DNA of 64,000 nucleotides. Origin: Paenibacillus sp. R14(2021) (GTDB lineage Bacteria > Bacillota > Bacilli > Paenibacillales > Paenibacillaceae). The stretch is taken from positions 1,860,001 through 1,924,000 of the forward strand of contig NZ_CP080269.1 of assembly GCF_019431355.1 (NCBI RefSeq). Direction: 5' to 3'. Of this stretch, positions 36,840 through 45,234 are shown piece by piece. Position numbers and translations under genes: made by a program. How positions within the stretch are numbered: position 1 is the stretch's first letter; each line of letters begins with the position of its first letter. A model generated the notes under the pieces. The model saw only the letters and a program-made list of their open reading frames with translations, did not search any database and was not told the origin of the DNA.

Positions 36840-38194
36840 CGCTCATCCCCTCCATCTGCCGCCGGCCGCTCTCCTTGCTTGTCCGCTACCTGGTCCGCTT
36901 GTTCGGCGGCAAGCAGGCCTGCGGCGACCTCCCTCGCATGTGCAAACCAATCTTCCGCCCGTTCTTCCATCACAGAACGGGTCAGTCTTCTTAGCTTGGC
37001 ATGACTCAGAAGCGGCTGAAGCGCCTCCTCGATCACCTGCTTGAATTCGGCAGCATCCCCTTCAATCTGCAGGCTTCCGCGTATAAGCTCGCCGACGAAG
37101 CTGTCTTCCTCCGCCAGGCCTGCAAGATCGATTAAAGCCCCGGCCTCATTCTCGATCCCGGCGACCCAGCACCATGCATCATCCGCGAGGCCTACCTCCT
37201 GCTGCCACCCGCTGACCGCCAGCCGCTCTCTCAAGCCTTCGAGCAGCTCTTGCACGACCGCTGTAGCTTCTAATCTAGCATGAAGCGCGCTCCTGCCAAT
37301 CAGCGTGAAGCGAAGCATAAGTGAACGCCCCTCGCTCTCCAAGACAGCCGCAACCGCCGCCCGCTCCAACTGGTCAAGCAGCTGCTGCTCCGTGTCCATC
37401 CCATCAATTGCGAGCGGTCTGTCGATCCACCGGACCGTATCCAGCGGTATAAACTGCAGCTCCGTTTCATGGGAAGCCGAGACATTGACGATATAACATC
37501 CCTTTGCGCCGGTTTCCTTCGCATGTCTGCCCTGCGTATTTCCGGAGTAGACGACGTGGGGATAGGTGTGCAGCACCGTCCGCTGATGAATATGGCCAAG
37601 TGCCCAGTAGTGGAATCCGGCTCCGACCAGCTCGTCTAGTTTGCATGGTGCATAAGGATCGTGACCAACGGTTCCATCTACGCTCCCATGAAGCAGCGCT
37701 ATACCGTAAATCCCGTCCGTTCCGGCTCTGTAGCCCGCGGCCAGATTCGTCATTACCGACCTTGTTTCATACGAAATCCCGCTTATGTACGCCGCCAGCT
37801 CGCCTCGCTTTGTATATGCGGGCAGCCGCTCGACCTTGTCCGACCCGAAGAAGTGCACGGATTCCGGCCATGCGAGTGCAGCCTGCTGTCCTGAGAGGTG
37901 ATCGTGATTGCCGTGAATGACAAAGAGCCGCACGCTATGGGCGTGCAGCTTCTGCCATTCTTTCTGCAGCGCTAATTGGGCGCGGAGCGATCGGTCCGCC
38001 GAATCATAGAGATCGCCTGCAATCACAACGAAATCCACCTCGGCGGTAATTGCCGTCCTCACTAGACTTTCCACCGCTTGGAAGGTAGACATCTGAAGCG
38101 CCTCCCGCACATGGGTAGGCACCTCAGTCAAGCCGCGGAATGGACTGTCGACATGCAGATCAGCCGCGTGAATAAACCGAAATGAAACGCCCAT
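36836..38194 (-). CDS. yhaO: YhaO-like metallophosphoesterase (Mre11/SbcD-type nuclease)
   Basis: 452 residues. All metallophosphoesterase blocks are present: HAADLHVDSPF, VIAGDLYDSADR, FVIHGNHDHLSG, ALLHGSVDG and WALGHIHQRTVL. This is the Mre11/SbcD arrangement with two metal ions, and the partner ATPase yhaN follows with a 4-base overlap. Expected role is DNA-end processing or repair. ATG with GGGGAG upstream, 14 bases after the glycosyltransferase gene. A LexA-like box precedes the operon. Confidence 0.93.
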   Translation of the reverse strand: MGVSFRFIHAADLHVDSPFRGLTEVPTHVREALQMSTFQAVESLVRTAITAEVDFVVIAGDLYDSADRSLRAQLALQKEWQKLHAHSVRLFVIHGNHDHLSGQQAALAWPESVHFFGSDKVERLPAYTKRGELAAYISGISYETRSVMTNLAAGYRAGTDGIYGIALLHGSVDGTVGHDPYAPCKLDELVGAGFHYWALGHIHQRTVLHTYPHVVYSGNTQGRHAKETGAKGCYIVNVSASHETELQFIPLDTVRWIDRPLAIDGMDTEQQLLDQLERAAVAAVLESEGRSLMLRFTLIGRSALHARLEATAVVQELLEGLRERLAVSGWQQEVGLADDAWCWVAGIENEAGALIDLAGLAEEDSFVGELIRGSLQIEGDAAEFKQVIEEALQPLLSHAKLRRLTRSVMEERAEDWFAHAREVAAGLLAAEQADQVADKQGERPAADGGDER

Positions 38195-38207
38195 GCTTTC
38201 CGCTCCC

Positions 38208-39350
38208 CTATTCTGCCGCTTCCTTATTCGGATTAATGTCGGTGTATACCTGCTTCAGCTCAGCGATAACCCGCTGCAGGGAATAGACCTTCTTTGCTTT
38301 GTTCCACGCTGCGCGCGCCATGTTGTAGCGGAAATCCTGGTCGGAAACAACCTTCTCCAGCGCATTGCACAGCGCCGTCGGATTCTCGGGCTCCACCAGC
38401 AGGCCGTTCTGTCCATCGTCGATTTGTTCGGCGATGCCGCCGACATTGGTGCCGACCAGCGCCAGCCAGCACAAGGCGGCTTCCGCGAATACGGAGCCGA
38501 ACGCTTCCGCACGCGAGGGCAGCACGAACACGTCGAAAAACGGCATGAACTCTTCCGGATGCAGCATATAGCCATAGAAAATCGTATCGTCGTACAAATT
38601 CAACTGCTGCGTGAGCTGCTCCAGTTCATTGCGGATCGGGCCGTCTCCTATAATATGAAGCACGAACGAATGGCCTCTCTCCTTCAACTGCGCGCAGGCG
38701 CGAAGCAGCACATCCAGCCCTTTCGCCGGAACGAGGCGGCAAACCGTGATCAGCTGGACCACTTCGTTCTCGTGCGAAATGGGCCGAAACCGTTTCTCGT
38801 CGAAGCCGTTTGGAATGACCTGAAACCGGTCGGCATCCTTTACATGCGGTCTCAAGTACTGCCGGAACGATTCCGACGGTGTCAGAATACGATCCGCCTT
38901 CGCTTCCAGCTCCCCGTAAATGGCCGTGAGAAACCGGTGCTCCATGCCGCCCTCTATGATTTTGCCGTTCAAGATCAGTTCCCGCTCGTAGCTCGAATGG
39001 ATCGTCATGACGAGAGGCGTCTCCGGGTACAGCTGTTTCATGACTAACGCGGAGATCGGATGATGCGCATGAATCAGATCGTACGATTTATTAATTCGCA
39101 GCTTCGTCCACCAGACGTAGTCGCGGTAGGTTTGCAAATATTTATCGATAATGGGATTTCCCTCATAATGCGTAATATCGAAAGTATCGAAGGACACATG
39201 CTCCTGTCCCTTTCCTCTCACACGCTTCGGCAGTGAAAATAGCTCCATCTGCCAGCCGAGTTTATTAAACCGCTCTTGGATATACGGAACCATGGAGGAC
39301 ACGCCGCCCGGCTGCTCCGGCGGGAAAAACAGCGCCTGTAAAATGTTCAT
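38208..39350 (-). CDS. GT4-family glycosyltransferase
   Basis: 380 residues. GT-B fold: N-terminal MNILQALFFPPEQPGGVSSM, HAHHPISALVM in the acceptor domain, and the donor domain with ICRLVPAKGLDVLLRA-like segment (TVCRLVPAKG) and the EX7E region PSRAEAFGSVFAEAAL. Such enzymes add a sugar to a lipid or cell-wall acceptor. It is first in an operon with yhaO and yhaN, an unexpected partner for DNA-repair proteins. ATG with GAGGAGG seven bases upstream. Confidence 0.9.
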   Translation of the reverse strand: MNILQALFFPPEQPGGVSSMVPYIQERFNKLGWQMELFSLPKRVRGKGQEHVSFDTFDITHYEGNPIIDKYLQTYRDYVWWTKLRINKSYDLIHAHHPISALVMKQLYPETPLVMTIHSSYERELILNGKIIEGGMEHRFLTAIYGELEAKADRILTPSESFRQYLRPHVKDADRFQVIPNGFDEKRFRPISHENEVVQLITVCRLVPAKGLDVLLRACAQLKERGHSFVLHIIGDGPIRNELEQLTQQLNLYDDTIFYGYMLHPEEFMPFFDVFVLPSRAEAFGSVFAEAALCWLALVGTNVGGIAEQIDDGQNGLLVEPENPTALCNALEKVVSDQDFRYNMARAAWNKAKKVYSLQRVIAELKQVYTDINPNKEAAE

Positions 39351-39400
39351 GTCAAGGCCTCCTCAAACCGCTGCAATTGTCTTCTCGACCCGCAAAAAAC

Positions 39401-39430
39401 ATGATATACTAGAACATATGTTTCTGTAAA
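39401..39430 (-). promoter_or_regulatory. Promoter of GT-yhaO-yhaN operon
   Basis: -35 TTTACA (39425-39430), -10 TATCAT (39401-39406), 18-base spacer, minus strand. Each box differs from consensus at one position. The LexA-like box fills the spacer. Confidence 0.55.
39412..39424. promoter_or_regulatory. LexA (DinR)-like SOS box
   Basis: GAACATATGTTTC matches the Gram-positive SOS box CGAACRNRYGTTYC except for the first C (A here). It sits between the -35 and -10 boxes of the GT-yhaO-yhaN promoter and about 70 bases upstream of the divergent GGDEF gene. Confidence 0.6.
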
Positions 39431-39494
39431 GCTCATCAAACCGATGGGCTGGACCGATAACATCCTTATGCAAATTCTCATCTTAGGTGGTTGA

Positions 39495-40697
39495 ATGATG
39501 TCGTTTATCCAATGGCTTGCAGGTACATCCGGCAAAATTTTCGCTTACGCCTGCGTCATGACGATTCTGGTCATGATGTTGTTCATGTCGATCAAGCTTT
39601 ATAAGAGCTATCGCCGAAATCAAACCTATCTCATGCTGATCATCGTGCTTCCGATTGTGCTTATCCAGAATGCCGTCATGCTGAGCTTATCGAGTTTGAA
39701 ATGGACGGCCGCTCCCTATTTAGACATCGTCTATGCATTCCTCAGTCTGCTTACCTTTATTATTATAAACTTTGTATTCATGAAATTATATACCGGCCCC
39801 GCCTCCAAATTAAAAGGCATGCCCTTTCTGCTGATGTTCATCGGCCTTGCCCTCATCACAGCCGCTCAGATTCTATTCACGCCCGGCATTAATCAGGCGT
39901 ACGCCGGCTACGGACATGCGGGGCTGCTTGGCTTGGACTTCTACGGCCTCGTGCTAACTTTCATTATTCTGCTTAATCTTCGCGGCATCGAACAGCGCTT
40001 CAGCTATTCGGCAAGCCTGATCGTCTACTTCATGTACCAAATTTCGAATTTGGCGGATAACTATGTGTTTCACGGAACAGTGCCCGCAATTCTAATCCTG
40101 GCTCAACTGCTCCCGGTCGTCTATTATACGCTCTTATTCCTGCTGTTGTTCGAGTGGGTGCTGGAACGGCTTCTGCTTACCTTCCAAAGCTCCATTACCG
40201 ACGGATTGACGAGCTTATACAATCGGCGCCATTTCACGAAGAAAGCCGAACAGCTGCTGCGAGAGTCGAAGCGGATCGCAATCATCTTCTGCGACATCGA
40301 TAATTTCAAGAAGCTGAACGACACGCAGGGACATCATAAGGCAGACGGCGTATTAAAGCAGGTCGCCGAGATTCTCAAAGAAGAAACGGCGGGCATCGGC
40401 ACGGCCGGCCGCTACGGCGGCGAAGAGCTTCTGGGCCTCGTGGCCGCTGCCGGCGTCAAGCCGGAAGAGGTAGCCGAATCGATCCGCAAACGCGTGGAGA
40501 AGGAAACCATGGTTACGATCAGCGTCGGCGTCAGCGTGACTCGCGAAGGCATTTCCATTGCCGAAGTGGTCAGCCAAGCCGATGAGGCCATGTATCAATC
40601 CAAGACTAGCGGCAAGAACAAAGTCACGCTCCATGCTTCCATGCGTACGCGTTCGCGTTCGGCCGACAGCGCCCTCAAGTCCAACGCGCAGGCTTAG
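39495..40697 (+). CDS. Membrane GGDEF-domain protein (probable diguanylate cyclase)
   Basis: 400 residues. Seven or so hydrophobic helices fill residues 1-220, then a GGDEF domain at about 235-390 with DGLTSLYNRRHF, FCDIDNFKKLND and the active-site loop RYGGEELLGLV. The last residue of the signature is Leu in place of Phe, and no RxxD inhibitory site is seen upstream of it. It probably makes cyclic di-GMP from two GTP at the membrane. ATGATG start after AGGTGG; the second ATG has the better spacing. Confidence 0.87.
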   Translation: MMSFIQWLAGTSGKIFAYACVMTILVMMLFMSIKLYKSYRRNQTYLMLIIVLPIVLIQNAVMLSLSSLKWTAAPYLDIVYAFLSLLTFIIINFVFMKLYTGPASKLKGMPFLLMFIGLALITAAQILFTPGINQAYAGYGHAGLLGLDFYGLVLTFIILLNLRGIEQRFSYSASLIVYFMYQISNLADNYVFHGTVPAILILAQLLPVVYYTLLFLLLFEWVLERLLLTFQSSITDGLTSLYNRRHFTKKAEQLLRESKRIAIIFCDIDNFKKLNDTQGHHKADGVLKQVAEILKEETAGIGTAGRYGGEELLGLVAAAGVKPEEVAESIRKRVEKETMVTISVGVSVTREGISIAEVVSQADEAMYQSKTSGKNKVTLHASMRTRSRSADSALKSNAQA

Positions 40698-40727
40698 CTG
40701 CTCGCCTGCCGCATACATAAACAATAA

Positions 40728-40768
40728 AAGACAGTTCCTTCCGGTGATTGCCGGGTTGGAACTGTCTT
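40728..40768. terminator. Bidirectional terminator between GGDEF and queC
   Basis: Perfect 11-base arms AAGACAGTTCC and GGAACTGTCTT around a 19-base loop, T-rich on both sides. Serves both convergent genes. Confidence 0.8.
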
Positions 40769-40775
40769 CTATTTG

Positions 40776-41474
40776 TTAATGCTTATAAGGAATCGGATCC
40801 GTTAAACCGGCTTCCGCAAAGCCCTTCAACCGCAGTCTGCAGCTGTCGCACTCGCCGCAAGCTTCCGCTTCGCCGTTATAGCAGGACGTCGTCAGGCGAT
40901 AGGGCACGTTCATCCGCATGCCTTCCGTCACGATTTGCGCTTTCGTCAGGTGGATAAGCGGCGTCTCGATGGAGATCGGCCTGCCTTCCACGCCGACTTT
41001 CGTCGCGGTTGCGATTACTTCCTGCACCTTGGCGATAAATTCTGGCCGGCAATCGGGATAGCCGCTGTAATCCAGCGCATTCACGCCAATGTAGATCGCT
41101 TCCGCGCCGACGGTTTCCGCAAACGATGTTGCGATGGACAAGAAGAGCAAGTTGCGCCCCGGTACGTACGTGACCGGTATTTCACCTGCTTGCTCAGGCA
41201 CAGGATCTGCACCGAGCTTCGGCACCTCAATACGGTCGTCTGTCAACGCGCTTCCGCCGAAGTCGCGCAAAAAACCGAGCTCAATGATTTTGAACCGGTC
41301 ACTGACGCCGTAATGCTCGGCTACGGCTCGAGCGTTGTTCAGCTCGATAATATGCCGCTGGCCGTAATTGAACGTAATCGGATACAGCTCATAACCCGCT
41401 TCCTTCGCAAACCCCATGCAGGTCGTGCTGTCCAAACCTCCGCTCAAGATAATGACTGCTTTTTTCGTTGTCAA
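40776..41474 (-). CDS. queC: 7-cyano-7-deazaguanine synthase
   Basis: 232 residues from TTG at 41474 (LTTKKAVI), with AGAGGTG seven bases upstream; a GTG at 41483 lies within that ribosome site. ATP-pyrophosphatase loop ILSGGLDSTT, NALDYSGYPDCRPEF, and the zinc-binding cysteine cluster CYNGEAEACGECDSC. Converts 7-carboxy-7-deazaguanine to preQ0 using ATP and ammonia. Third gene of queD-queE-queC; no queF is seen nearby. Confidence 0.96.
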   Translation of the reverse strand: MTTKKAVIILSGGLDSTTCMGFAKEAGYELYPITFNYGQRHIIELNNARAVAEHYGVSDRFKIIELGFLRDFGGSALTDDRIEVPKLGADPVPEQAGEIPVTYVPGRNLLFLSIATSFAETVGAEAIYIGVNALDYSGYPDCRPEFIAKVQEVIATATKVGVEGRPISIETPLIHLTKAQIVTEGMRMNVPYRLTTSCYNGEAEACGECDSCRLRLKGFAEAGLTDPIPYKH

Positions 41475-41475
41475 C

Positions 41476-42186
41476 TTAAACACCTCTCTGTGCAGGATCC
41501 CAAATGATTTTGTGCAGCTGCATGTTCAGCTTAACGCCTGTCAACCCTGCAGCCAGCATTTTCTCGACCAGCCGTGCCGGCGGCATGCTCTCCCATACCG
41601 GGCTGAACAGCGGCAGCGCCGCAGTCGGATAGTCGCGCAGCACCTGTACGGCGGCATCAAAGTCCGCATCGCTGGCAATGACGAATTTCACTTCGTCCTG
41701 CGGGCGCAGCAGCGCGAAATTGCCGTGCAGCATCGCATTGTTCTCGCCGGAATCCGGCAGTTTATAATCCATCACGTAGCGTGCCTTCGGTGAATGGATA
41801 TCGCGCAAAAACGGCGCCAAATCAATCGCCCCGTTCGTCTCGATGTGCACATCCTGGATTCGTTCAATGCTGCACAGCGCTTCCAGCAGCGCGGCAGAGC
41901 GGCTGCCATACAGCAGCGGCTCCCCGCCGGTCATGCAAATATGCGTGGAGGCATACTTGTTCTCGACCTGCGCTGCAATCTCTTCGACCGTCATCGTGAA
42001 TTCCGCTTCCGCCGGCGGATAGCTGTACTTCGTATCACACCAGACACAGCGCAGATTACAGCCGAACAGACGTACAAAAACGGTCGGAAACCCGGCACGC
42101 GTGCCCTCGCCTTCGACCGTTTCGAAAATTTCCACCATGGGTAATCGGATAGATCGAGGCCCTTGCTCCTTGACGTCAACCGACAT
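41476..42186 (-). CDS. queE: 7-carboxy-7-deazaguanine synthase
   Basis: 236 residues. Radical-SAM cluster motif CNLRCVWC (Cys-x3-Cys-x2-Cys), the N-terminal FETVEGEGTRAG typical of QueE, and the SAM-binding GGEPLL. Rearranges 6-carboxy-tetrahydropterin to carboxy-deazaguanine. ATG with GGAGGCGG upstream; overlaps the queD end by 11 bases. Confidence 0.95.
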   Translation of the reverse strand: MSVDVKEQGPRSIRLPMVEIFETVEGEGTRAGFPTVFVRLFGCNLRCVWCDTKYSYPPAEAEFTMTVEEIAAQVENKYASTHICMTGGEPLLYGSRSAALLEALCSIERIQDVHIETNGAIDLAPFLRDIHSPKARYVMDYKLPDSGENNAMLHGNFALLRPQDEVKFVIASDADFDAAVQVLRDYPTAALPLFSPVWESMPPARLVEKMLAAGLTGVKLNMQLHKIIWDPAQRGV

Positions 42187-42658
42187 GCTCGTCCGCCTCC
42201 ATCATGACACGAGTGACAGCCGCATAGCTGGTCGGCGTTTCCCATAACCGAATTTCCTCGATCCGGACGACGGGATAATGCCCCTCTTCAACAAGCGCCT
42301 CATGCATTTGCTCGTACATCCACACAACCATATTCTCGGCGGTCGTGTTCATCGGCGGAAGCACTTCATTCAAATAACGGTGATCCAGCTTGTCGATAAT
42401 CCGTTCCTTGGCGATGCGCTTCATATCGGCAAAATCGATCGTCAGGCCGCGCTTGTCGGTCGTACCGGACAAAATCGTTTGTAGCTTATACGTATGGCCG
42501 TGCAAACTCTTGCACTTGCCCTCATATTGATGCAGATGATGCGCGCTGTCAAAAGTATATTCCTTGGAAACGAGCACCCGCCGGTTGTGATAGCGGAGCT
42601 GATGCTCCTCAATATCGACACCGAACTGCTGAATATGCTTCGGAATCTCGTACGTCAC
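42176..42658 (-). CDS. queD: 6-carboxy-tetrahydropterin synthase
   Basis: 160 residues from GTG at 42658 after GGGGAAGGTG. Zinc-binding histidines appear in FDSAHHLHQYEGKCKSLHGHTY, where the Cys is the catalytic residue of QueD. Converts dihydroneopterin triphosphate to 6-carboxy-tetrahydropterin, the first dedicated queuosine step. First gene of the operon, with a promoter ending about 45 bases upstream. Confidence 0.95.
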   Translation of the reverse strand: MTYEIPKHIQQFGVDIEEHQLRYHNRRVLVSKEYTFDSAHHLHQYEGKCKSLHGHTYKLQTILSGTTDKRGLTIDFADMKRIAKERIIDKLDHRYLNEVLPPMNTTAENMVVWMYEQMHEALVEEGHYPVVRIEEIRLWETPTSYAAVTRVMMEADEHVG

Positions 42659-42704
42659 GTTTCACACCTTCCCCTTCTTACCAATCGAACAATTGCAATA
42701 TGCA

Positions 42705-42733
42705 ATTATAGCATAACGCGAGGCCTGTATCCA
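42705..42733 (-). promoter_or_regulatory. Promoter of queDEC operon
   Basis: -10 TATAAT (42705-42710, perfect) and -35 TGGATA (42728-42733), 17-base spacer. The leader to the GTG is too short for a preQ1 riboswitch. Confidence 0.6.
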
Positions 42734-42793
42734 TAGAACCAAATTTTTGTCATCAGGCTCATGCGGCAGGTCCATTTTCATCGTCTTTTCCTG

Positions 42794-43600
42794 TCAAATC
42801 TCCAAATATCCGTTCATGATCGTAACGGCTCTCCCCGTCATCAGCACGCGATCGCCTGTTACCTCGATGGTAAGCTCTCCGCCTCTTGAGGATGCCTGAT
42901 AAGCGTTCAACACGTTCTTGCGAAGTCTGCGCTGCCAATATGGTCCAAGCGCACAATGCGCGGAGCCGGTCACAGGATCTTCGTTAATACCGGAAGCCGG
43001 ATAGAAGGCTCGCGATACGAAATCATAAGGTGTCCCTTCCGCATTCGAATCGGCACGGCTCGTCACGATGACGCCACGGGCTTGAACCCGCGCCAGCATT
43101 GCAAAATCCGGCTGCAGCGTTCTTACCGTGTCCTCCCTGTCCACTTCGACCAAATAATCCATCCGGTTCCGTCCGATGAAGCGCGGAATCAGCCCGAGTC
43201 CTTGAATCAGCTCCTCAGGTGCCGTCAGCGGCGCAGCCGGCTCCGCCGGGAAATCGAGCGTAACGCCGCTGCTTGTCAGATCTGCCTTCAGCAGGCCGCT
43301 CAGCGTCTGGAACCGCGCTTGTTCATCAGGCCGCAGCAGGCCGTTCGTCCATAAATAATGGCTGCTTGCGAGCGTCGCATGCCCGCAAAGCTCCACCTCC
43401 ACCGTAGGCGTAAACCAGCGCAGGCCATAACTGCCATCTTCCCGCCGCTCCAGAAATGCCGTTTCAGACAAATTCATCTCGGCTGCCGCCAGCTGCATCC
43501 ATTCGGCATTCTTCGGTTCATCCAAGAGACAGACCGCAGCGGGATTCCCCCGAAACGGAACGGACGTGAACGCATCGATGATTGCAATCGGTGTTTTCAT
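42794..43600 (-). CDS. PhzF-family isomerase
   Basis: 268 residues from ATG at 43600 (MKTPIAII), six bases after AAGG; an ATG two codons earlier is too close to the ribosome site. The family signatures are present: FRGNPAAVCLL, the catalytic Glu in MNLSETAFL, CGHATLASSHYLW and GSAHCALGPYW. PhzF-like proteins are diaminopimelate-epimerase-fold enzymes; most, including this one, have no known substrate and are not linked to phenazines. Confidence 0.92.
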   Translation of the reverse strand: MKTPIAIIDAFTSVPFRGNPAAVCLLDEPKNAEWMQLAAAEMNLSETAFLERREDGSYGLRWFTPTVEVELCGHATLASSHYLWTNGLLRPDEQARFQTLSGLLKADLTSSGVTLDFPAEPAAPLTAPEELIQGLGLIPRFIGRNRMDYLVEVDREDTVRTLQPDFAMLARVQARGVIVTSRADSNAEGTPYDFVSRAFYPASGINEDPVTGSAHCALGPYWQRRLRKNVLNAYQASSRGGELTIEVTGDRVLMTGRAVTIMNGYLEI

Positions 43601-43641
43601 CTGCATCCTTCTTTCATGGTTCGAATGACCTAGGTCGGCTG

Positions 43642-44592
43642 CTATTCTTCCGTCAGCGTTCTTGCCGCTTGCCTGCGGCCCCGGTTAACGATAACGATAC
43701 CCGCGCTGACTAGCGCTAAAGCCGCCAAGACGGCCGCGGACAACGCTTCATGAAGAAACAACGCCGACTGCAGGACGCCAAACACGGGAATGAGAAACAA
43801 ATACATCGAAACACTGCCGACCCGGTTATATTTCATGACATTGTTCCACAGCGTGAATGCCAGCGCGGAAACGACTGCCAGATGCAGCAGCATAAGCAGC
43901 CCAATACCGTCAAAATGAAACGGCGTCCAGCCTACCCCGCCTGCAGCGATTAAACTGAGCACAATGCCGCCGAGCAGCATCTGATACCCGTTAATGTAGG
44001 AAACGCTGAGCGTTGCCGCTGCCCGTTTAGACAAGAGGTTGGCAAACGCGTTGAAGAGCGTTGCGGCCATGAGCAGCAGCTCCCCTGCCGAGAAATGCAA
44101 GCCGCCGGCTCCGCCGTCATGCTTAGCTATGCCAAGCACAAGCAGGCCGATAAATCCGACCAGCAGACCGGCTCCTTTGGCGCCACTAATACGGTCGTCC
44201 CTGTAAATGAAATGGGCCAGTACGATTTGAAAGAACGAGATCGTTCCCGAAATAACCGCTCCGGCAACGCCTGCGCTCATCGATAAGCCAGCATAGAAGA
44301 AGGTATATTGCAGCACGGTTTGGAGCATGGCAATCGACGAGACCATCCCCCCGCTGCCGCGTTGATAACGAAGGCTTTCTCGTCGAATGACCATATACGC
44401 CAAAATAAGCAGCCCGGCCAGCGTAAACCGATAACCGGCAAACAACAGCTGCTGCAGCGTATCCGAAGAACCGATGCCAAGTCTGGCGTAACTAAGCTTA
44501 ATAAATGGATATGAGCTTCCCCAGAGCAAAGTTGCACTGACGGAAGCTCCAAAAATGCCAAGCGGATGCGTGAAAAATTTAGCTGCTGTCAT
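43642..44592 (-). CDS. EamA/DMT-family transporter
   Basis: 316 residues, ten predicted membrane helices in two EamA repeats. The opening SATLLWGSSYPFIKL is typical of metabolite exporters of the RhaT/YdcZ-like group. Substrate unknown. ATG after AAGGAAG. It is 42 bases upstream of PhzF and likely co-transcribed with it. Confidence 0.9.
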   Translation of the reverse strand: MTAAKFFTHPLGIFGASVSATLLWGSSYPFIKLSYARLGIGSSDTLQQLLFAGYRFTLAGLLILAYMVIRRESLRYQRGSGGMVSSIAMLQTVLQYTFFYAGLSMSAGVAGAVISGTISFFQIVLAHFIYRDDRISGAKGAGLLVGFIGLLVLGIAKHDGGAGGLHFSAGELLLMAATLFNAFANLLSKRAAATLSVSYINGYQMLLGGIVLSLIAAGGVGWTPFHFDGIGLLMLLHLAVVSALAFTLWNNVMKYNRVGSVSMYLFLIPVFGVLQSALFLHEALSAAVLAALALVSAGIVIVNRGRRQAARTLTEE

Positions 44593-44613
44593 AATCTTCC
44601 TTACTTTGTGACT

Positions 44614-45066
44614 TTAGTGTTCGTCAATCGGAATAAGCAGCTCTACTTGTTCCTCCTCCAAATGTTCATCAATGTAGAAGATTTCCAAGGAAACGGCGTT
44701 ATCCCGCTTCTTTATGTTCTGCTCGTTCATCCAAGCGGTCAGCTGCTCGTAACCCTCGCCGATTCTTTTGTTCGTACAGACGGCCATTGCGTATGTTCGC
44801 ATTGGAATCGAGAATTGCACCATGCCTTTGGGCAGCTGCTCCAAATGCGGAGCTTCGAAGCAAGCCCAATACGTAGCAAATACCTCATTGCCGAAATACG
44901 GACTGTAGAGCACATTTGCTTTCACGTCACCGTTAATTTCATGCTTTCTGGAGAGAAAGTCACTCTGCAGACGGATGGCTTCATCCGGAAATGTGGAATA
45001 GGGACCGCAATAGCTGATACCAACCATATTAATCGCAGGTTTGGTAATCAATGAGCAATTGTTCAT
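44614..45066 (-). CDS. GyrI-like small-molecule-binding domain protein
   Basis: 150 residues forming a single GyrI-like/AraC effector-binding fold (strand pattern with VCTNKRIGEGYEQLTAWM and the end SLEIFYIDEH). Stand-alone members bind hydrophobic ligands or act as hydrolases; no DNA-binding domain is fused. ATG with GGGAGG upstream. Short gap (21 bases) to the EamA gene suggests one unit. Confidence 0.8.
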   Translation of the reverse strand: MNNCSLITKPAINMVGISYCGPYSTFPDEAIRLQSDFLSRKHEINGDVKANVLYSPYFGNEVFATYWACFEAPHLEQLPKGMVQFSIPMRTYAMAVCTNKRIGEGYEQLTAWMNEQNIKKRDNAVSLEIFYIDEHLEEEQVELLIPIDEH

Positions 45067-45186
45067 CGCGAATGACCTCCCGCAGGAAATTGCGAAACGC
45101 AGGTTGACCCGATATCAGTTTACCATGTTTGACCGGACGTTTGGAATGCAATAATTGCGTATGGATTGTAAACGACTTGCCGGAAA

Positions 45187-45220
45187 TAAAAAGACATCCT
45201 TTCGCGTGGAAAAGAATGCC
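45187..45220 (-). terminator. Terminator after DUF4157 gene
   Basis: Imperfect stem GGCATTCTTTTCC / GAAAGGATGTC ending in TTTTTA on the minus strand. Confidence 0.55.
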
Positions 45221-45234
45221 TCCTTCTACTCTAT

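Noticed and set aside
42659-42733. preQ1 riboswitch before queD
   Set aside because: Only about 45 bases separate the -10 box from the GTG and the typical C-rich loop and A-rich tail are absent.
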